From Micromonospora terminaliae (GTDB lineage: Bacteria; Actinomycetota; Actinomycetes; Mycobacteriales; Micromonosporaceae), in assembly GCF_009671205.1 (NCBI RefSeq), contig NZ_CP045309.1:868001-932000 (forward strand): a stretch of 64,000 nucleotides of DNA, in the 5' to 3' direction. A program made the position numbers and the translations under genes. This document shows, in pieces, positions 8,169 through 16,227 of the stretch (position 1 is the first letter of the stretch; each line of letters opens with the position of its first letter). Under the pieces are notes generated by a model. That model saw nothing but the letters and a program-made list of their open reading frames with translations. It was not told the origin of the DNA and searched no databases.

Positions 8169-9727
8169 CGCAGCCGGACGTGACCGTCGTCATCGCGGTC
8201 TACAACACCATGCCGGATCTCACCACCTGCCTCGAATCCCTCGTCAACCAGACGATCGGGCACGACCGGCTCGAGATCGTTGCGGTGGACGACGGTTCGA
8301 CCGACGGCAGCGGCGCCGAGCTGGACCGCTTCGCCGCGGCCCACCCCGATGTGATCAAGGTCCGGCACCAGGACAACTCCGGCGGTCCGGCGGCGCCCAG
8401 CAACCGGGCGCTGGAGCTCGCCACCGGGCGGTACGTGTTCTTCATCGGCGCCGACGACCACCTCGGCCCGGAGGCGCTGGAGCGGATGGTGGCGGCCGCC
8501 GACCGGTGGGGCTCGGACGTGGTGCTCGGCCGGATGGTGGGTGTCAACAAGCGGTACGTGCACCAGGAGATCTTCGAGCGGACCCGGTCCGACGTCGACC
8601 TGTTCACCTCGGCGCTGCCGTTCGCCCTGTCCAACACCAAGCTCTTCCGGCGCGAGCTGGTGGAGCGGCACAACCTGCGGTTCCCGGAGGACATGGCGGT
8701 CGGCAGCGATCAGCCGTTCACGCTGGAGGCGTGCTTCCGGGCCGGCCGCATCTCCGTGCTCGCCGACTACGACTACTACTACGCGGTCAAGCGGCTCAAC
8801 GCCGGCAACATCACCTACCGCAGCGACCACCTGGCCCGCCTGGACTGCGCCGAGCGCGTCGTCCGGTTCGTCGCCGGGCTGATCGAGCCGGGGGAGCGGC
8901 GCGACGCGGTGCTCCGGCGACACTTCGCGTGGGAGCTCACCAAGCTGTTCCGGTCCGACTACCTCGAGCTCGAACCCGACGCCCAGGAGCAGATCCGCGG
9001 CCGCGTCGGCAAGCTCGTCCGGGAGCACCTGACCGATCGCATCCGCGACGGGCTCGAGATCGCGGCGCGGGTGCGGCTCGGCACCGCCGCGTACGGGCGG
9101 CGGGCGGACCTCCTGGCCATCATCGGGCAGGACCCGAAGGACGGGCTCCCGCCCACGGTGGTCAAGGATCAGCACTGGTACGCGGCCTACCCGGGCTTCG
9201 GTGATCCGGAGTCGGGTGTCGCCGACGAGTGGTTCGAGCTGGACACCTCCGCGACGCGGTGGCTCGCCAGGCTGGACGCGGTGTCGGTACGCTGGGTCAC
9301 CGGAGCCGACGGTGATCGGGGGATCCAGGTCTTCGCCCGGAGCCCCCGCTCCGACCTCGCCGAACTGGTCGGCGGTGACCTCTCCGTGTTCGTGGGTGAC
9401 GTGGAGGCCGCTGTGCGGCCGTTGCCGCCGGACCCGATGGGCACGACCGTGGACGCCACGTTCCGGGTCCAGGACCTGGTGGCCGCGCTGGGCCCGGCCG
9501 GGGGTACCCGGGCGGTCCGTGCCCGGGTGGCCGGTGGTCCCGGCACCCCGCTACGAGGCCCGCGGCCGGCGACGGTGCAGCGGGTACTGCACCGCGACGG
9601 TGGCCAGTTCCATCTCGTCACCGTCACCAACAACCACAGAGGTCAACTGGCGTTCACCGTCTCGCCGGTGACGCTGCGCCGCGTGGTGGCCCGCCTTCGC
9701 CGCCGGCTTCCCCTAGGAGGAAAGTAG
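8165..9727 (+). CDS. GT2 family glycosyltransferase with C-terminal extension
   Basis: 520 residues. The first 240 form a GT-A domain. VTVVIAVYN opens it, VDDGSTDGS and IGADDHLG (the DxD-like metal and nucleotide site) follow, and a later segment reads GSDQPFTLEACF. These are classic GT2 features for inverting transfer of a UDP- or dTDP-sugar. About 280 residues follow, with no membrane segments. They contain a helical stretch and then a beta-rich region of the kind often found C-terminal to CDP-glycerol or teichoic-acid-type GT2 domains. GTG start with GGAAGGCGG upstream. Only 4 nt separate its stop from the dehydrogenase at 9732, so they form an operon. Confidence 0.85.
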   Translation: MTQPDVTVVIAVYNTMPDLTTCLESLVNQTIGHDRLEIVAVDDGSTDGSGAELDRFAAAHPDVIKVRHQDNSGGPAAPSNRALELATGRYVFFIGADDHLGPEALERMVAAADRWGSDVVLGRMVGVNKRYVHQEIFERTRSDVDLFTSALPFALSNTKLFRRELVERHNLRFPEDMAVGSDQPFTLEACFRAGRISVLADYDYYYAVKRLNAGNITYRSDHLARLDCAERVVRFVAGLIEPGERRDAVLRRHFAWELTKLFRSDYLELEPDAQEQIRGRVGKLVREHLTDRIRDGLEIAARVRLGTAAYGRRADLLAIIGQDPKDGLPPTVVKDQHWYAAYPGFGDPESGVADEWFELDTSATRWLARLDAVSVRWVTGADGDRGIQVFARSPRSDLAELVGGDLSVFVGDVEAAVRPLPPDPMGTTVDATFRVQDLVAALGPAGGTRAVRARVAGGPGTPLRGPRPATVQRVLHRDGGQFHLVTVTNNHRGQLAFTVSPVTLRRVVARLRRRLPLGGK

Positions 9728-9731
9728 TTTC

Positions 9732-11015
9732 ATGAACATCTGCGTCGTCGCGCTCGGCAAGATCGGTCTGCCGCTCGCCGTGCAGTTCGCCTCGAAGGGG
9801 CACCGGGTGATCGGTGCCGACGTCTCCGAGCGGGTCGTCCAGTTGGTCAACGACGGTGCCGTGCCGTTCCCCGGCGAGGCCGACCTGGACGTCAAGCTCA
9901 AGGAGGCGGTCGCCGCCGGGCTGCTGTCGGCCACCACCGACACCGCCGCCGCGGTGGCCGAGTCCGAGGCCGTCGTCGTGGTCGTCCCGCTCTTCGTGGA
10001 CGCCGAGGGCGTGCCGGACTTCGGCTGGATGGACGACGCCACCCGGGCCATCGCGCGCGGCCTCAAGCCGGGCACCCTGGTCAGCTACGAGACCACCCTG
10101 CCGGTCGGCACCACCCGCAACCGCTGGGCCCCCATGCTGGAGGAGGGCTCCGGCCTCACCGCCGGCACGGATTTCCACCTGGTGTTCAGCCCGGAGCGGG
10201 TGCTCACCGGCCGGGTCTTCGCCGACCTGCGCCGCTACCCGAAGCTGGTCGGCGGCATCGACGAGGCGTCGGCCGAGCACGGCGTGCGCTTCTACGAGGC
10301 GGTGCTCGACTTCGACGAGCGGGCCGACCTCGACCGCCCGAACGGCGTCTGGGACCTCGGCTCGGCCGAGGCGTCCGAGCTGGCCAAGCTCGCCGAGACG
10401 ACCTACCGCGACGTCAACATCGGCCTGGCGAACCAGTTCGCCCGCTTCGCCGACACCGTGGGCGTCGACGTCACCAAGGTCATCGAGGCCTGCAACACCC
10501 AGCCGTACAGCCACATCCACTCGCCCGGCATCGCCGTGGGCGGCCACTGCATCCCGATCTACCCGCGGATGTACCTGTGGAACGACCCGGCCGCCACCGT
10601 GGTCCGCTCGGCCCGCGAGGCCAACGCCGCCATGCCGGACTACGCCGTCGACCTGCTCGCGGCCGCGTACGGGGACCTGACCGGGGTGGGCGTGCTGGTG
10701 CTGGGCGCGGCCTACCGGGGCGGCGTCAAGGAGACCGCGTTCTCCGGCGTGTTCCCGACCGTCGAGGCGCTGCGCGCGCGGGGCGCCGTTCCGTACGTCT
10801 CCGACCCCATGTACACCAACGAGGAACTGGCCGCGCACGGCCTGCCCGGTTACGAGGGCGAGCCGGTCGGCGCCGCGGTCATCCAGGCCGACCACGCCGA
10901 GTACCGCAACCTCACCCCGGCCGACCTGCCGGGCGTGACGGTGCTGGTCGACGGCCGCCGGGTCACCGACCCCGCGCGCTGGACCGGCGTCCGCCGGGTG
11001 GTCATCGGCGGCTGA
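9732..11015 (+). CDS. Nucleotide-sugar dehydrogenase, WecC/UDP-ManNAc type
   Basis: 427 residues of the UDP-glucose/GDP-mannose dehydrogenase family. The N-terminal Rossmann segment reads MNICVVALGKIGLPLA, not the commoner GxGYxGLP. The central helix domain holds SAEASELAKLAETTYRDVNI. The catalytic Cys is at about residue 273 in GGHCIPIYP. The enzyme oxidises a UDP-hexose C6 alcohol to a carboxylate with two NAD+. With WecB in the window, UDP-ManNAc to UDP-ManNAcA is the likeliest reaction, but UDP-GlcNAc cannot be excluded. AGGAGG lies before the ATG and overlaps the end of the GT2 gene. A perfect hairpin follows the stop. Confidence 0.87.
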   Translation: MNICVVALGKIGLPLAVQFASKGHRVIGADVSERVVQLVNDGAVPFPGEADLDVKLKEAVAAGLLSATTDTAAAVAESEAVVVVVPLFVDAEGVPDFGWMDDATRAIARGLKPGTLVSYETTLPVGTTRNRWAPMLEEGSGLTAGTDFHLVFSPERVLTGRVFADLRRYPKLVGGIDEASAEHGVRFYEAVLDFDERADLDRPNGVWDLGSAEASELAKLAETTYRDVNIGLANQFARFADTVGVDVTKVIEACNTQPYSHIHSPGIAVGGHCIPIYPRMYLWNDPAATVVRSAREANAAMPDYAVDLLAAAYGDLTGVGVLVLGAAYRGGVKETAFSGVFPTVEALRARGAVPYVSDPMYTNEELAAHGLPGYEGEPVGAAVIQADHAEYRNLTPADLPGVTVLVDGRRVTDPARWTGVRRVVIGG

Positions 11016-11033
11016 CCCGACCGTCCCCGCTCA

Positions 11034-11065
11034 CGGGCCCCGGCCGTTCCGACGGCCGGGGCCCG
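11034..11065. terminator. Perfect 14-bp hairpin terminator
   Basis: Arms 11034-11047 and 11052-11065 are perfectly complementary around the loop TCCG. The hairpin lies between the convergent dehydrogenase gene (stop 11015) and acetyltransferase gene (stop 11118) and could end both transcripts. Confidence 0.8.
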
Positions 11066-11117
11066 CTGCGTCGCGCCGCCCGGCCCGGCCGTGCGGCTGG
11101 CCGGCCCCGCCGCGTGC

Positions 11118-11660
11118 TCAGCCCTGGTGCGGCGGGTTGTCGACGTCCCGGGAGACGACCTCGCCCTTCTCGTCGACCCAGCCCTTGGGCCGGGCCGGGT
11201 TGCCGGCCACCAGCTGGTACGGCTTGACGTCCTTCGTGACCACGGAGCCGGCGGCGATCATCGCGTACTCGCCCACCTCGATGCCGCAGACCAGGGTGGC
11301 GTTGGCGCCGATCGAGGCGCCCCGGCGGACCATGGTCGGGGTGATGGTCCAGTCCGGGTTCTGGGCGCGCGGGCGGAAGTCGTTGGTGAACACCGCGCAG
11401 GGGCCGACGAAGACCTCGTCCTCGATGGTCACGCCCTGGTAGACCGACACGTTGTTCTGGATCTTCACCCGGTCGCCGACGGTGACGTGCGCGTCGACGT
11501 ACACGTTCCGGCCGATCACGCAGCCGGCGCCGACGTGCGCGCTCGACCGGATGTGGGCCAGGTGCCAGACCTTGGTGCCGTCGCCGACCTCGGCGCCGGG
11601 CTCCACGTCGGCCGTCGGGTGGACGAAGACGGAGGCGGACCGGTCGTTGGTGTCAGTCAT
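11118..11660 (-). CDS. WbpD-type left-handed beta-helix N-acetyltransferase
   Basis: 180 residues of hexapeptide repeats. The run KVWHLAHI, GRNVYVDAHVTVGD, IQNNVSVYQGV and VFVGPCAVFTNDFRPRA matches the WbpD/WlbB family. These acetylate the 3-amino group of UDP-3-amino-sugar uronates with acetyl-CoA. This fits a uronic-acid pathway with the dehydrogenase across the terminator. The matching C3 oxidase and aminotransferase (WbpB, WbpE) are not obvious nearby. The start is uncertain: ATG at 11660 or at 11672, neither with a good Shine-Dalgarno sequence. I chose 11660 because family members begin close to this point. Confidence 0.8.
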   Translation of the reverse strand: MTDTNDRSASVFVHPTADVEPGAEVGDGTKVWHLAHIRSSAHVGAGCVIGRNVYVDAHVTVGDRVKIQNNVSVYQGVTIEDEVFVGPCAVFTNDFRPRAQNPDWTITPTMVRRGASIGANATLVCGIEVGEYAMIAAGSVVTKDVKPYQLVAGNPARPKGWVDEKGEVVSRDVDNPPHQG

Positions 11661-11813
11661 GTCAACTCGCATCGTCGCAGGGCGCGTCGTCGCGCCGTCG
11701 GTGCCGGACGGCCGCGCCGGCGGACCGCCGCGCGCGCCCGGGCCGGGCCAGGACCACCCGGCCGCACCGGGCTCCCGGAGCCGGCGCGCGGGCCCGACGA
11801 GCATAGCGAGCCG

Positions 11814-12152
11814 TCAGGCCACGAGCTCGGCCACCGCGTCGGCGGCGGGTCGGTCGGCGGGCAGCGGGTGCGCGGCCACCACCGCGTCCACCGGGAGCGC
11901 CGCGTAGAGGTGCGGGAAGAGCGCGCCGCCGCGGGACTCCTCCCACCGCAGCGCGTCGCCGAGCCGCGTCTCGTCCACCGCCAGCACGGTGAGGCCGGTG
12001 GCCCCGCCGAAGAACCGGCGCGCCGTCTCCACCACCTGGGCCGCCGCGGACAGGTGGATGTAGCCGTCCTGGCGGTCCATGGCGGTGCCGGTGAACCGCC
12101 CGGCCGCCCGCGCCTGCTCCCACTCGCTGTCGGCCAGAATCTTGTAGATCAC
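11814..12152 (-). CDS. DUF952 family protein
   Basis: 112 residues. IYKILADSEWEQA, then FTGTAMDRQDGYIHLS and a central FFGGATGLTVLAVDE are hallmarks of DUF952, a small cytoplasmic family of unknown function related in fold to ADP-ribosyltransferase-like proteins. Two GTG codons lie side by side at 12155 and 12152. I prefer 12152 because family members start M-I-Y-K and a TAGGCT box ends 6 nt before it, indicating a leaderless transcript. It stands alone between the acetyltransferase gene and the divergent response regulator. Confidence 0.8.
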   Translation of the reverse strand: MIYKILADSEWEQARAAGRFTGTAMDRQDGYIHLSAAAQVVETARRFFGGATGLTVLAVDETRLGDALRWEESRGGALFPHLYAALPVDAVVAAHPLPADRPAADAVAELVA

Positions 12153-12158
12153 CACCGC

Positions 12159-12164
12159 AGCCTA
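12159..12164 (-). promoter_or_regulatory. -10 element TAGGCT, leaderless start
   Basis: On the minus strand TAGGCT is followed by 6 nt and then the GTG at 12152. This places the transcription start on the start codon and decides between the two adjacent GTG candidates. Confidence 0.45.
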
Positions 12165-12251
12165 GAGGCCCGACCCGCCACCGCCCTCCCGTACCGCCGC
12201 CCCGTCTGCCACCATTCGCAGGGCAGCACGTCGAACGGTTGGAGGCACGGG

Positions 12252-12908
12252 GTGCGGATCCTCCTGGTCGAGGACGATCGGCGGGTGGCCGCCGCCCTGT
12301 CGTCCGCGCTCACCCGGCGCGGGTACGAGGTGGAGCACGCCGCCACCGTCGGGGCCGCGTTGTCCGCCGCGCCCTGCGACCTGGTGCTGCTCGATCTGAC
12401 CCTGCCGGACGGCGACGGCACCGACCTGTGCCGGGAGCTGCGCCGGCGCAGCAGCCAGCTCGGCATCATCGCGGTGACCGCCCGGGGCGAGGAACGCGAC
12501 CGGGTGCTCGGGCTGCGGCTCGGCGCCGACGACTACGTGGTCAAGCCGTTCTCGATGGTGGAACTGCAGGCGCGGATCGAGGCGGTGTTGCGCCGGGCCG
12601 CCCACACCGCGCCGGAGCGCACCCTCATCGAGGCCGGCGCCGTCCGCATCGACGTGGGCGGCCGGACGGTCACGGTGGCCGGCCGGCCCGTGCCGCTCAC
12701 CCGCAAGGAGTTCGACATCCTGGTCTCCCTGGCCCGCCAGCCCGGGGTCGCCGTGCCGCGGGACCGGATCCTGCTCGACGTCTGGGGCACCACCTGGGCG
12801 GACCGGCACACCGTGGAGGTGCACGTGGGCTCGCTGCGCGGCAAGCTCGGCGACCCGACGCTGGTGGAGACCGTCCGCGGGGTCGGCTACCGGCTCCGCG
12901 GCGAGTGA
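12252..12908 (+). CDS. OmpR-family response regulator
   Basis: 218 residues. The receiver domain (residues 1-115) has the acidic pocket VEDD, phosphoacceptor Asp48 in LVLLDLTLPDGDG, Thr76 and Lys98 in DYVVKPFS. The C-terminal winged helix (about 125-218) contains LTRKEFDILVSLARQPG and HTVEVHVGSLRGKLGD, typical OmpR/PhoB DNA-binding elements. It acts as a phosphorylation-dependent transcription factor partnered by the histidine kinase 10 nt downstream. GGAGG precedes the GTG start. Target genes are not evident. The TAXI lipoprotein gene converging on the operon is the nearest candidate for a linked function. Confidence 0.93.
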   Translation: MRILLVEDDRRVAAALSSALTRRGYEVEHAATVGAALSAAPCDLVLLDLTLPDGDGTDLCRELRRRSSQLGIIAVTARGEERDRVLGLRLGADDYVVKPFSMVELQARIEAVLRRAAHTAPERTLIEAGAVRIDVGGRTVTVAGRPVPLTRKEFDILVSLARQPGVAVPRDRILLDVWGTTWADRHTVEVHVGSLRGKLGDPTLVETVRGVGYRLRGE

Positions 12909-12918
12909 GGGGCCCGCT

Positions 12919-14373
12919 GTGCGCCGCCGACTGGTGATCAGCTACCTGCTGCTGATGGTGCTCGTGCTGCTCGCCCTGGAGACCCCGCTCGCGGCCACCC
13001 TGGCCACCCGGGAGACCGAGCGGGTCCGTGCCGACCGGCTCGCCGACGCCACCCGGTTCGCGTCGCTGGCCGGCCCCGCGCTGCGCGGCGGCACCCCGGG
13101 CCCGCTGGACGCGGAACTGGCCGCCTACGACGACCTCTACGGCATCGGCGCGGCGGTCGTGGACCGGGACCGCCGGACCGTGGTCGCCTCGACGCGCTGG
13201 CAGGTCGGCGCGGTCACCGACCTGGCGCTGGACACCGCGCTGGCCGGGCAGCAGTTCAGCCTGCCGGACGCGGTCCGCCCCTGGGTGGACGGGCCGGTCG
13301 TGGTGGCGGTCCCGATCAACGACGGCGGCGAGGTGCTCGGCGCCGTGGTCACCACCACCCCGGCTGCCAAGGTGCGCCGCACCGTCACGGCCTGGTGGCT
13401 GCTGCTCGCGGGCATCGGCCTGCTCGTGGTGCTGGCCTGCGTCCTCACCGCGTTCGGGCTGGCCGGCTGGGTGCTGCGCCCGGTCACCGAGCTGGACGCG
13501 GTCACCCACGAGATCGCCGGGGGACACCGGCGGGCCCGGGTCCGTCCCCGGCTCGGCCCGCCCGAACTGCGCCGGCTGGCCACCAGCTTCAACGACATGG
13601 CCGACGCGGTCTCCGACGTGATGGACCGGCAGCGGGCGTTCGTCGCGCACGCCAGCCACCAGCTGCGCAACCCGCTGACCGCGCTGCGGCTGCGCGTGGA
13701 GGAGCTGGGGCCGAGCCTCACCGACCCCGACGGCCGGGCCGAGCACCGGCTCGCGCTGGAGGAGACCGACCGCCTGGCCACCGTGCTCGACGCGCTGCTG
13801 ACCCTGGCCCGGGCCGAGCGGGAGGAGAACCAGCGGGTCACCGTGGACGCCGCCGGGATCGCCGCCTCCCGGGTCGCCGCGTGGCTGCCGCTGGCCCGGC
13901 ACCGGTCGGTCACCCTCGCGCTCCACGGCACCGGCACCCCCGCGTACGCCCGGACCGTGCCGACCGCCATCGACCAGGCGCTCGACGCGCTGATCGACAA
14001 CGCGGTCAAGTTCAGCGGCGCCGGGGGAGCGGTCACGGTGACCGTACGGGCGGCCGACGGCGGGGTCACGCTGGAGGTGCGGGACACCGGCCCCGGCATG
14101 ACGGCCAGCCAGCTCGACCAGGCCACCGAGCGGTTCTGGCGGGCACCGGACGTGCAGAACGTGGACGGCGCCGGGCTCGGCCTGACCATCGTGGCCGTGC
14201 TGGTCGACGCCTCCGACGGCCGGCTGACCATGCGCCAGGGCGAGCCGCGCGGGCTGGTCGCCGAGCTGTGGTTCCCGGCCCCGGACGACGAGCTGCCCGA
14301 GCCGGACGAGCCCGGTCCGGCGCTCGGGGACGACCCGGCCGAACCGGTCGGCTCCGAGGCCGGCCGCCGCTGA
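12919..14373 (+). CDS. Sensor histidine kinase
   Basis: 484 residues. A membrane segment at 5-25 and a second at about 158-185 enclose an extracytoplasmic sensor of roughly 130 residues. A HAMP linker (about 187-240) follows. The dimerisation helix has the H-box HASHQLRNPL with His247. Then come the N-box DNAVKFS, DTGPGM and GAGLGLTIV of the ATPase domain. The H-box has Gln-Leu-Arg-Asn where most kinases have Glu-Leu-Arg-Thr, as in some TctE/CseC-like kinases. A Pro/Asp/Glu-rich tail ends the protein. GTG start 10 nt after the regulator, so an operon. Only 7 nt separate its stop from the convergent TAXI gene. Confidence 0.92.
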   Translation: MRRRLVISYLLLMVLVLLALETPLAATLATRETERVRADRLADATRFASLAGPALRGGTPGPLDAELAAYDDLYGIGAAVVDRDRRTVVASTRWQVGAVTDLALDTALAGQQFSLPDAVRPWVDGPVVVAVPINDGGEVLGAVVTTTPAAKVRRTVTAWWLLLAGIGLLVVLACVLTAFGLAGWVLRPVTELDAVTHEIAGGHRRARVRPRLGPPELRRLATSFNDMADAVSDVMDRQRAFVAHASHQLRNPLTALRLRVEELGPSLTDPDGRAEHRLALEETDRLATVLDALLTLARAEREENQRVTVDAAGIAASRVAAWLPLARHRSVTLALHGTGTPAYARTVPTAIDQALDALIDNAVKFSGAGGAVTVTVRAADGGVTLEVRDTGPGMTASQLDQATERFWRAPDVQNVDGAGLGLTIVAVLVDASDGRLTMRQGEPRGLVAELWFPAPDDELPEPDEPGPALGDDPAEPVGSEAGRR

Positions 14374-14380
14374 GCACGCC

Positions 14381-15331
14381 TCAGGGCTTGGTGGCCCGGT
14401 ACCAGTCGGCCGCGCCGGGGTGCAGCGGCAGCGGGGTGGTGACGATCGCGGCCCGGGGACTCATCCGGCCGGCGGCCGGATGCGCGGCGGCTAGTTCCTC
14501 CCGGCGGTCCATGAGCAGCCGGGTCACCTCGCGTACCAGCGCCGCCGGCAGGTCGGCGCGGGCGATCAGGTAGTTCGGGTTCGCCACCGTGCTGACCGGT
14601 TCCGCCCGGTAGACCGAGCGGGGGATGTCCCGGGTGACGTAGACCTGCCCGTACGCGCGGCGCAGCGGCTCGGTCCAGTCGCCCAGCTCGACCATCCGCA
14701 CCGAGGTGCTGCCGGCCAGCTCCGCGACACCGCGCACCGGCAGGCCGCCGGAGAAGAAGAAGGCGTCGATCCGGCCGGCGCGCAGGGCCGCCACCGAGTC
14801 GTCCAGGCCGAGGTGCTCCTGGCGTACCTGACCGCCGAGCTGGGCCACGGCCAGCAGCCGCTGGGCGGTGACCTCGGTGCCGGAGCCGTTCGCGCCCACC
14901 GACACCCGCCGGCCCCGCAGGTCGGCGAGGGTGCGCACCGGGCCGCCGGCCGTGGTGACCAGGTGCAGCAGGTCGTCGTAGACGCGGGCCACGGCCAGCA
15001 CCGCGGGGTGCTCCGGCGCGTGGGGCGGCAGCACGTCGGCCTGGGTGAAGCCCAGCTCCGCCTCGCCCGAGCCGACCAGCCGGACGTTCTGCGCGGACGC
15101 CGCGGTCACCACCACGCTGGCCTGCACGCCGGGCAGCTCGCGGTTGAGCAGGGCGGCCAGCGACTGGCCGAAGGCGTGGTAGACCGCCGTGGGGCTACCG
15201 GTGGCGATCCGGATCCGCACCGGCTCGCGGGGCTCGTCCCGGCATCCGGCCAGGCCGGCCACGAGCAGCAGGAGGAGCGCCAGCGGGGCCGCGGTCCGGC
15301 GCCGGCCGCGCACAGACCAGTGTCGGCTCAC
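14381..15331 (-). CDS. TAXI-family TRAP solute-binding lipoprotein
   Basis: 316 residues. The N-terminus has arginines, a Leu-rich core and the lipobox LAGC, giving lipid attachment at about Cys30. The mature part begins RIRIATGSPTAVYHAFG, the signature of TAXI (TRAP-associated extracytoplasmic immunogenic) binding proteins, and continues LGFTQADVL and VSVGANGSGTEVTA. It binds a small organic acid outside the membrane. I see no TRAP membrane subunits nearby, so it may be an orphan binder, possibly presenting ligand to the convergent histidine kinase. In-frame starts at 15382 and 15340 also exist. The GTG at 15331 gives a normal-length signal peptide. Confidence 0.8.
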   Translation of the reverse strand: MSRHWSVRGRRRTAAPLALLLLLVAGLAGCRDEPREPVRIRIATGSPTAVYHAFGQSLAALLNRELPGVQASVVVTAASAQNVRLVGSGEAELGFTQADVLPPHAPEHPAVLAVARVYDDLLHLVTTAGGPVRTLADLRGRRVSVGANGSGTEVTAQRLLAVAQLGGQVRQEHLGLDDSVAALRAGRIDAFFFSGGLPVRGVAELAGSTSVRMVELGDWTEPLRRAYGQVYVTRDIPRSVYRAEPVSTVANPNYLIARADLPAALVREVTRLLMDRREELAAAHPAAGRMSPRAAIVTTPLPLHPGAADWYRATKP

Positions 15332-15451
15332 GGGCTGCACTCTGCGCCGGGAGGCACCCGCCGCGCAAGCCCGGCCGCGCACCGCGGCGCCCGGAGCCGC
15401 CCCCGCGGTGCAGCCGGGGGCCGGGCCGGGTGACGCCGCGGGCGGGTGGGG

Positions 15452-16120
15452 TCAGCAGGCGGCCGCCGGGGCCAGCGCCGCGCTCTCGGTGATCCGCGCC
15501 CGGTGCGGGCCGTTGGCCACGCTCACCAGGAAGCAGCCCGAGCCGGGCCTGAGCACGGCCGGGACGTCCAGCAGCGCCGCACTCCGGACCAGCACGGCGG
15601 CCAGGTCCCGGTCGGCCAGGCGGATGCCGAGGCTGTGCCGGCGCACGTGCCGCCCGCCGGCCAGCAGCGCCGCCCGCCACGCCGCGGCGGCCAGCCGGGG
15701 CCGCCACACCCGGCGGGCCGTGGAGGCGCCGGGGAAGGGCCCGCCGAGCAGCTCGCGGCGCCCCTGCCGCCAGCCGGCCTCCAGCAGCGCCGCGTACGCC
15801 GACCGGTGCTCCCGGGGCACCGACAGCCGGTGCAGCTCGTACCGGCGGCGCAGCCCGCCCGTGGTCAGCTCGTGCTCCACCGGCACGTCCAGCCGCTCCA
15901 GCAGCTGCCGCATCCGGTGCGCCGTGTCCTGGCGATTGAACTCCGCGACCCCGCCCCGGTAGGTCCCGGCGTCGCCCCGACGGGCGTCGGTGGCCGGCGG
16001 CGGGGTGCAGCGCAGCAGGCAGGCGACCTCGAAGGCGTCGGCCAGGGTGAGCCAGTCCAGCGGCGGGGGCGGTGTCGACCGGCGGGGCCGGTCGAGCAGG
16101 GTGGCGGACTCGGGGGCCAT
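15452..16120 (-). CDS. WhiA-like (LAGLIDADG-fold) protein lacking the HTH domain
   Basis: 222 residues. Two similar halves are visible. The first (about 27-125) has FEVACLLRC, YRGGVAEFN, a basic helix and RRYELHRL. The second (about 125-215) has GGPFPG, AAAWRAALLAGG, LGIRLADRDLAAVL and SGCFLVSVAN. The order and spacing resemble the tandem LAGLIDADG-like domain of the sporulation regulator WhiA, where AWRGAFLAGG-type segments occur, but WhiA's C-terminal helix-turn-helix is absent. Acidic catalytic residues of true homing endonucleases are not obvious. Function unknown. The ATG has AAGGAG 8 nt upstream. The similarity is by eye and needs a profile search. Confidence 0.45.
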   Translation of the reverse strand: MAPESATLLDRPRRSTPPPPLDWLTLADAFEVACLLRCTPPPATDARRGDAGTYRGGVAEFNRQDTAHRMRQLLERLDVPVEHELTTGGLRRRYELHRLSVPREHRSAYAALLEAGWRQGRRELLGGPFPGASTARRVWRPRLAAAAWRAALLAGGRHVRRHSLGIRLADRDLAAVLVRSAALLDVPAVLRPGSGCFLVSVANGPHRARITESAALAPAAAC

Positions 16121-16227
16121 CGGAACAGCTCCTTGGTCGGTGGCGGGGCTCCCTAACCGTGACCCCGGCGTCTACGCCGCGAAACCGCTGCGCCCGAGCC
16201 TTGAGCAAAATTTGCGGCAACCGGCGC

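Noticed and set aside
12252..15331. Complete TRAP transporter
   Set aside because: Only the TAXI binding protein is present. No DctM/DctQ-like membrane protein lies beside it.
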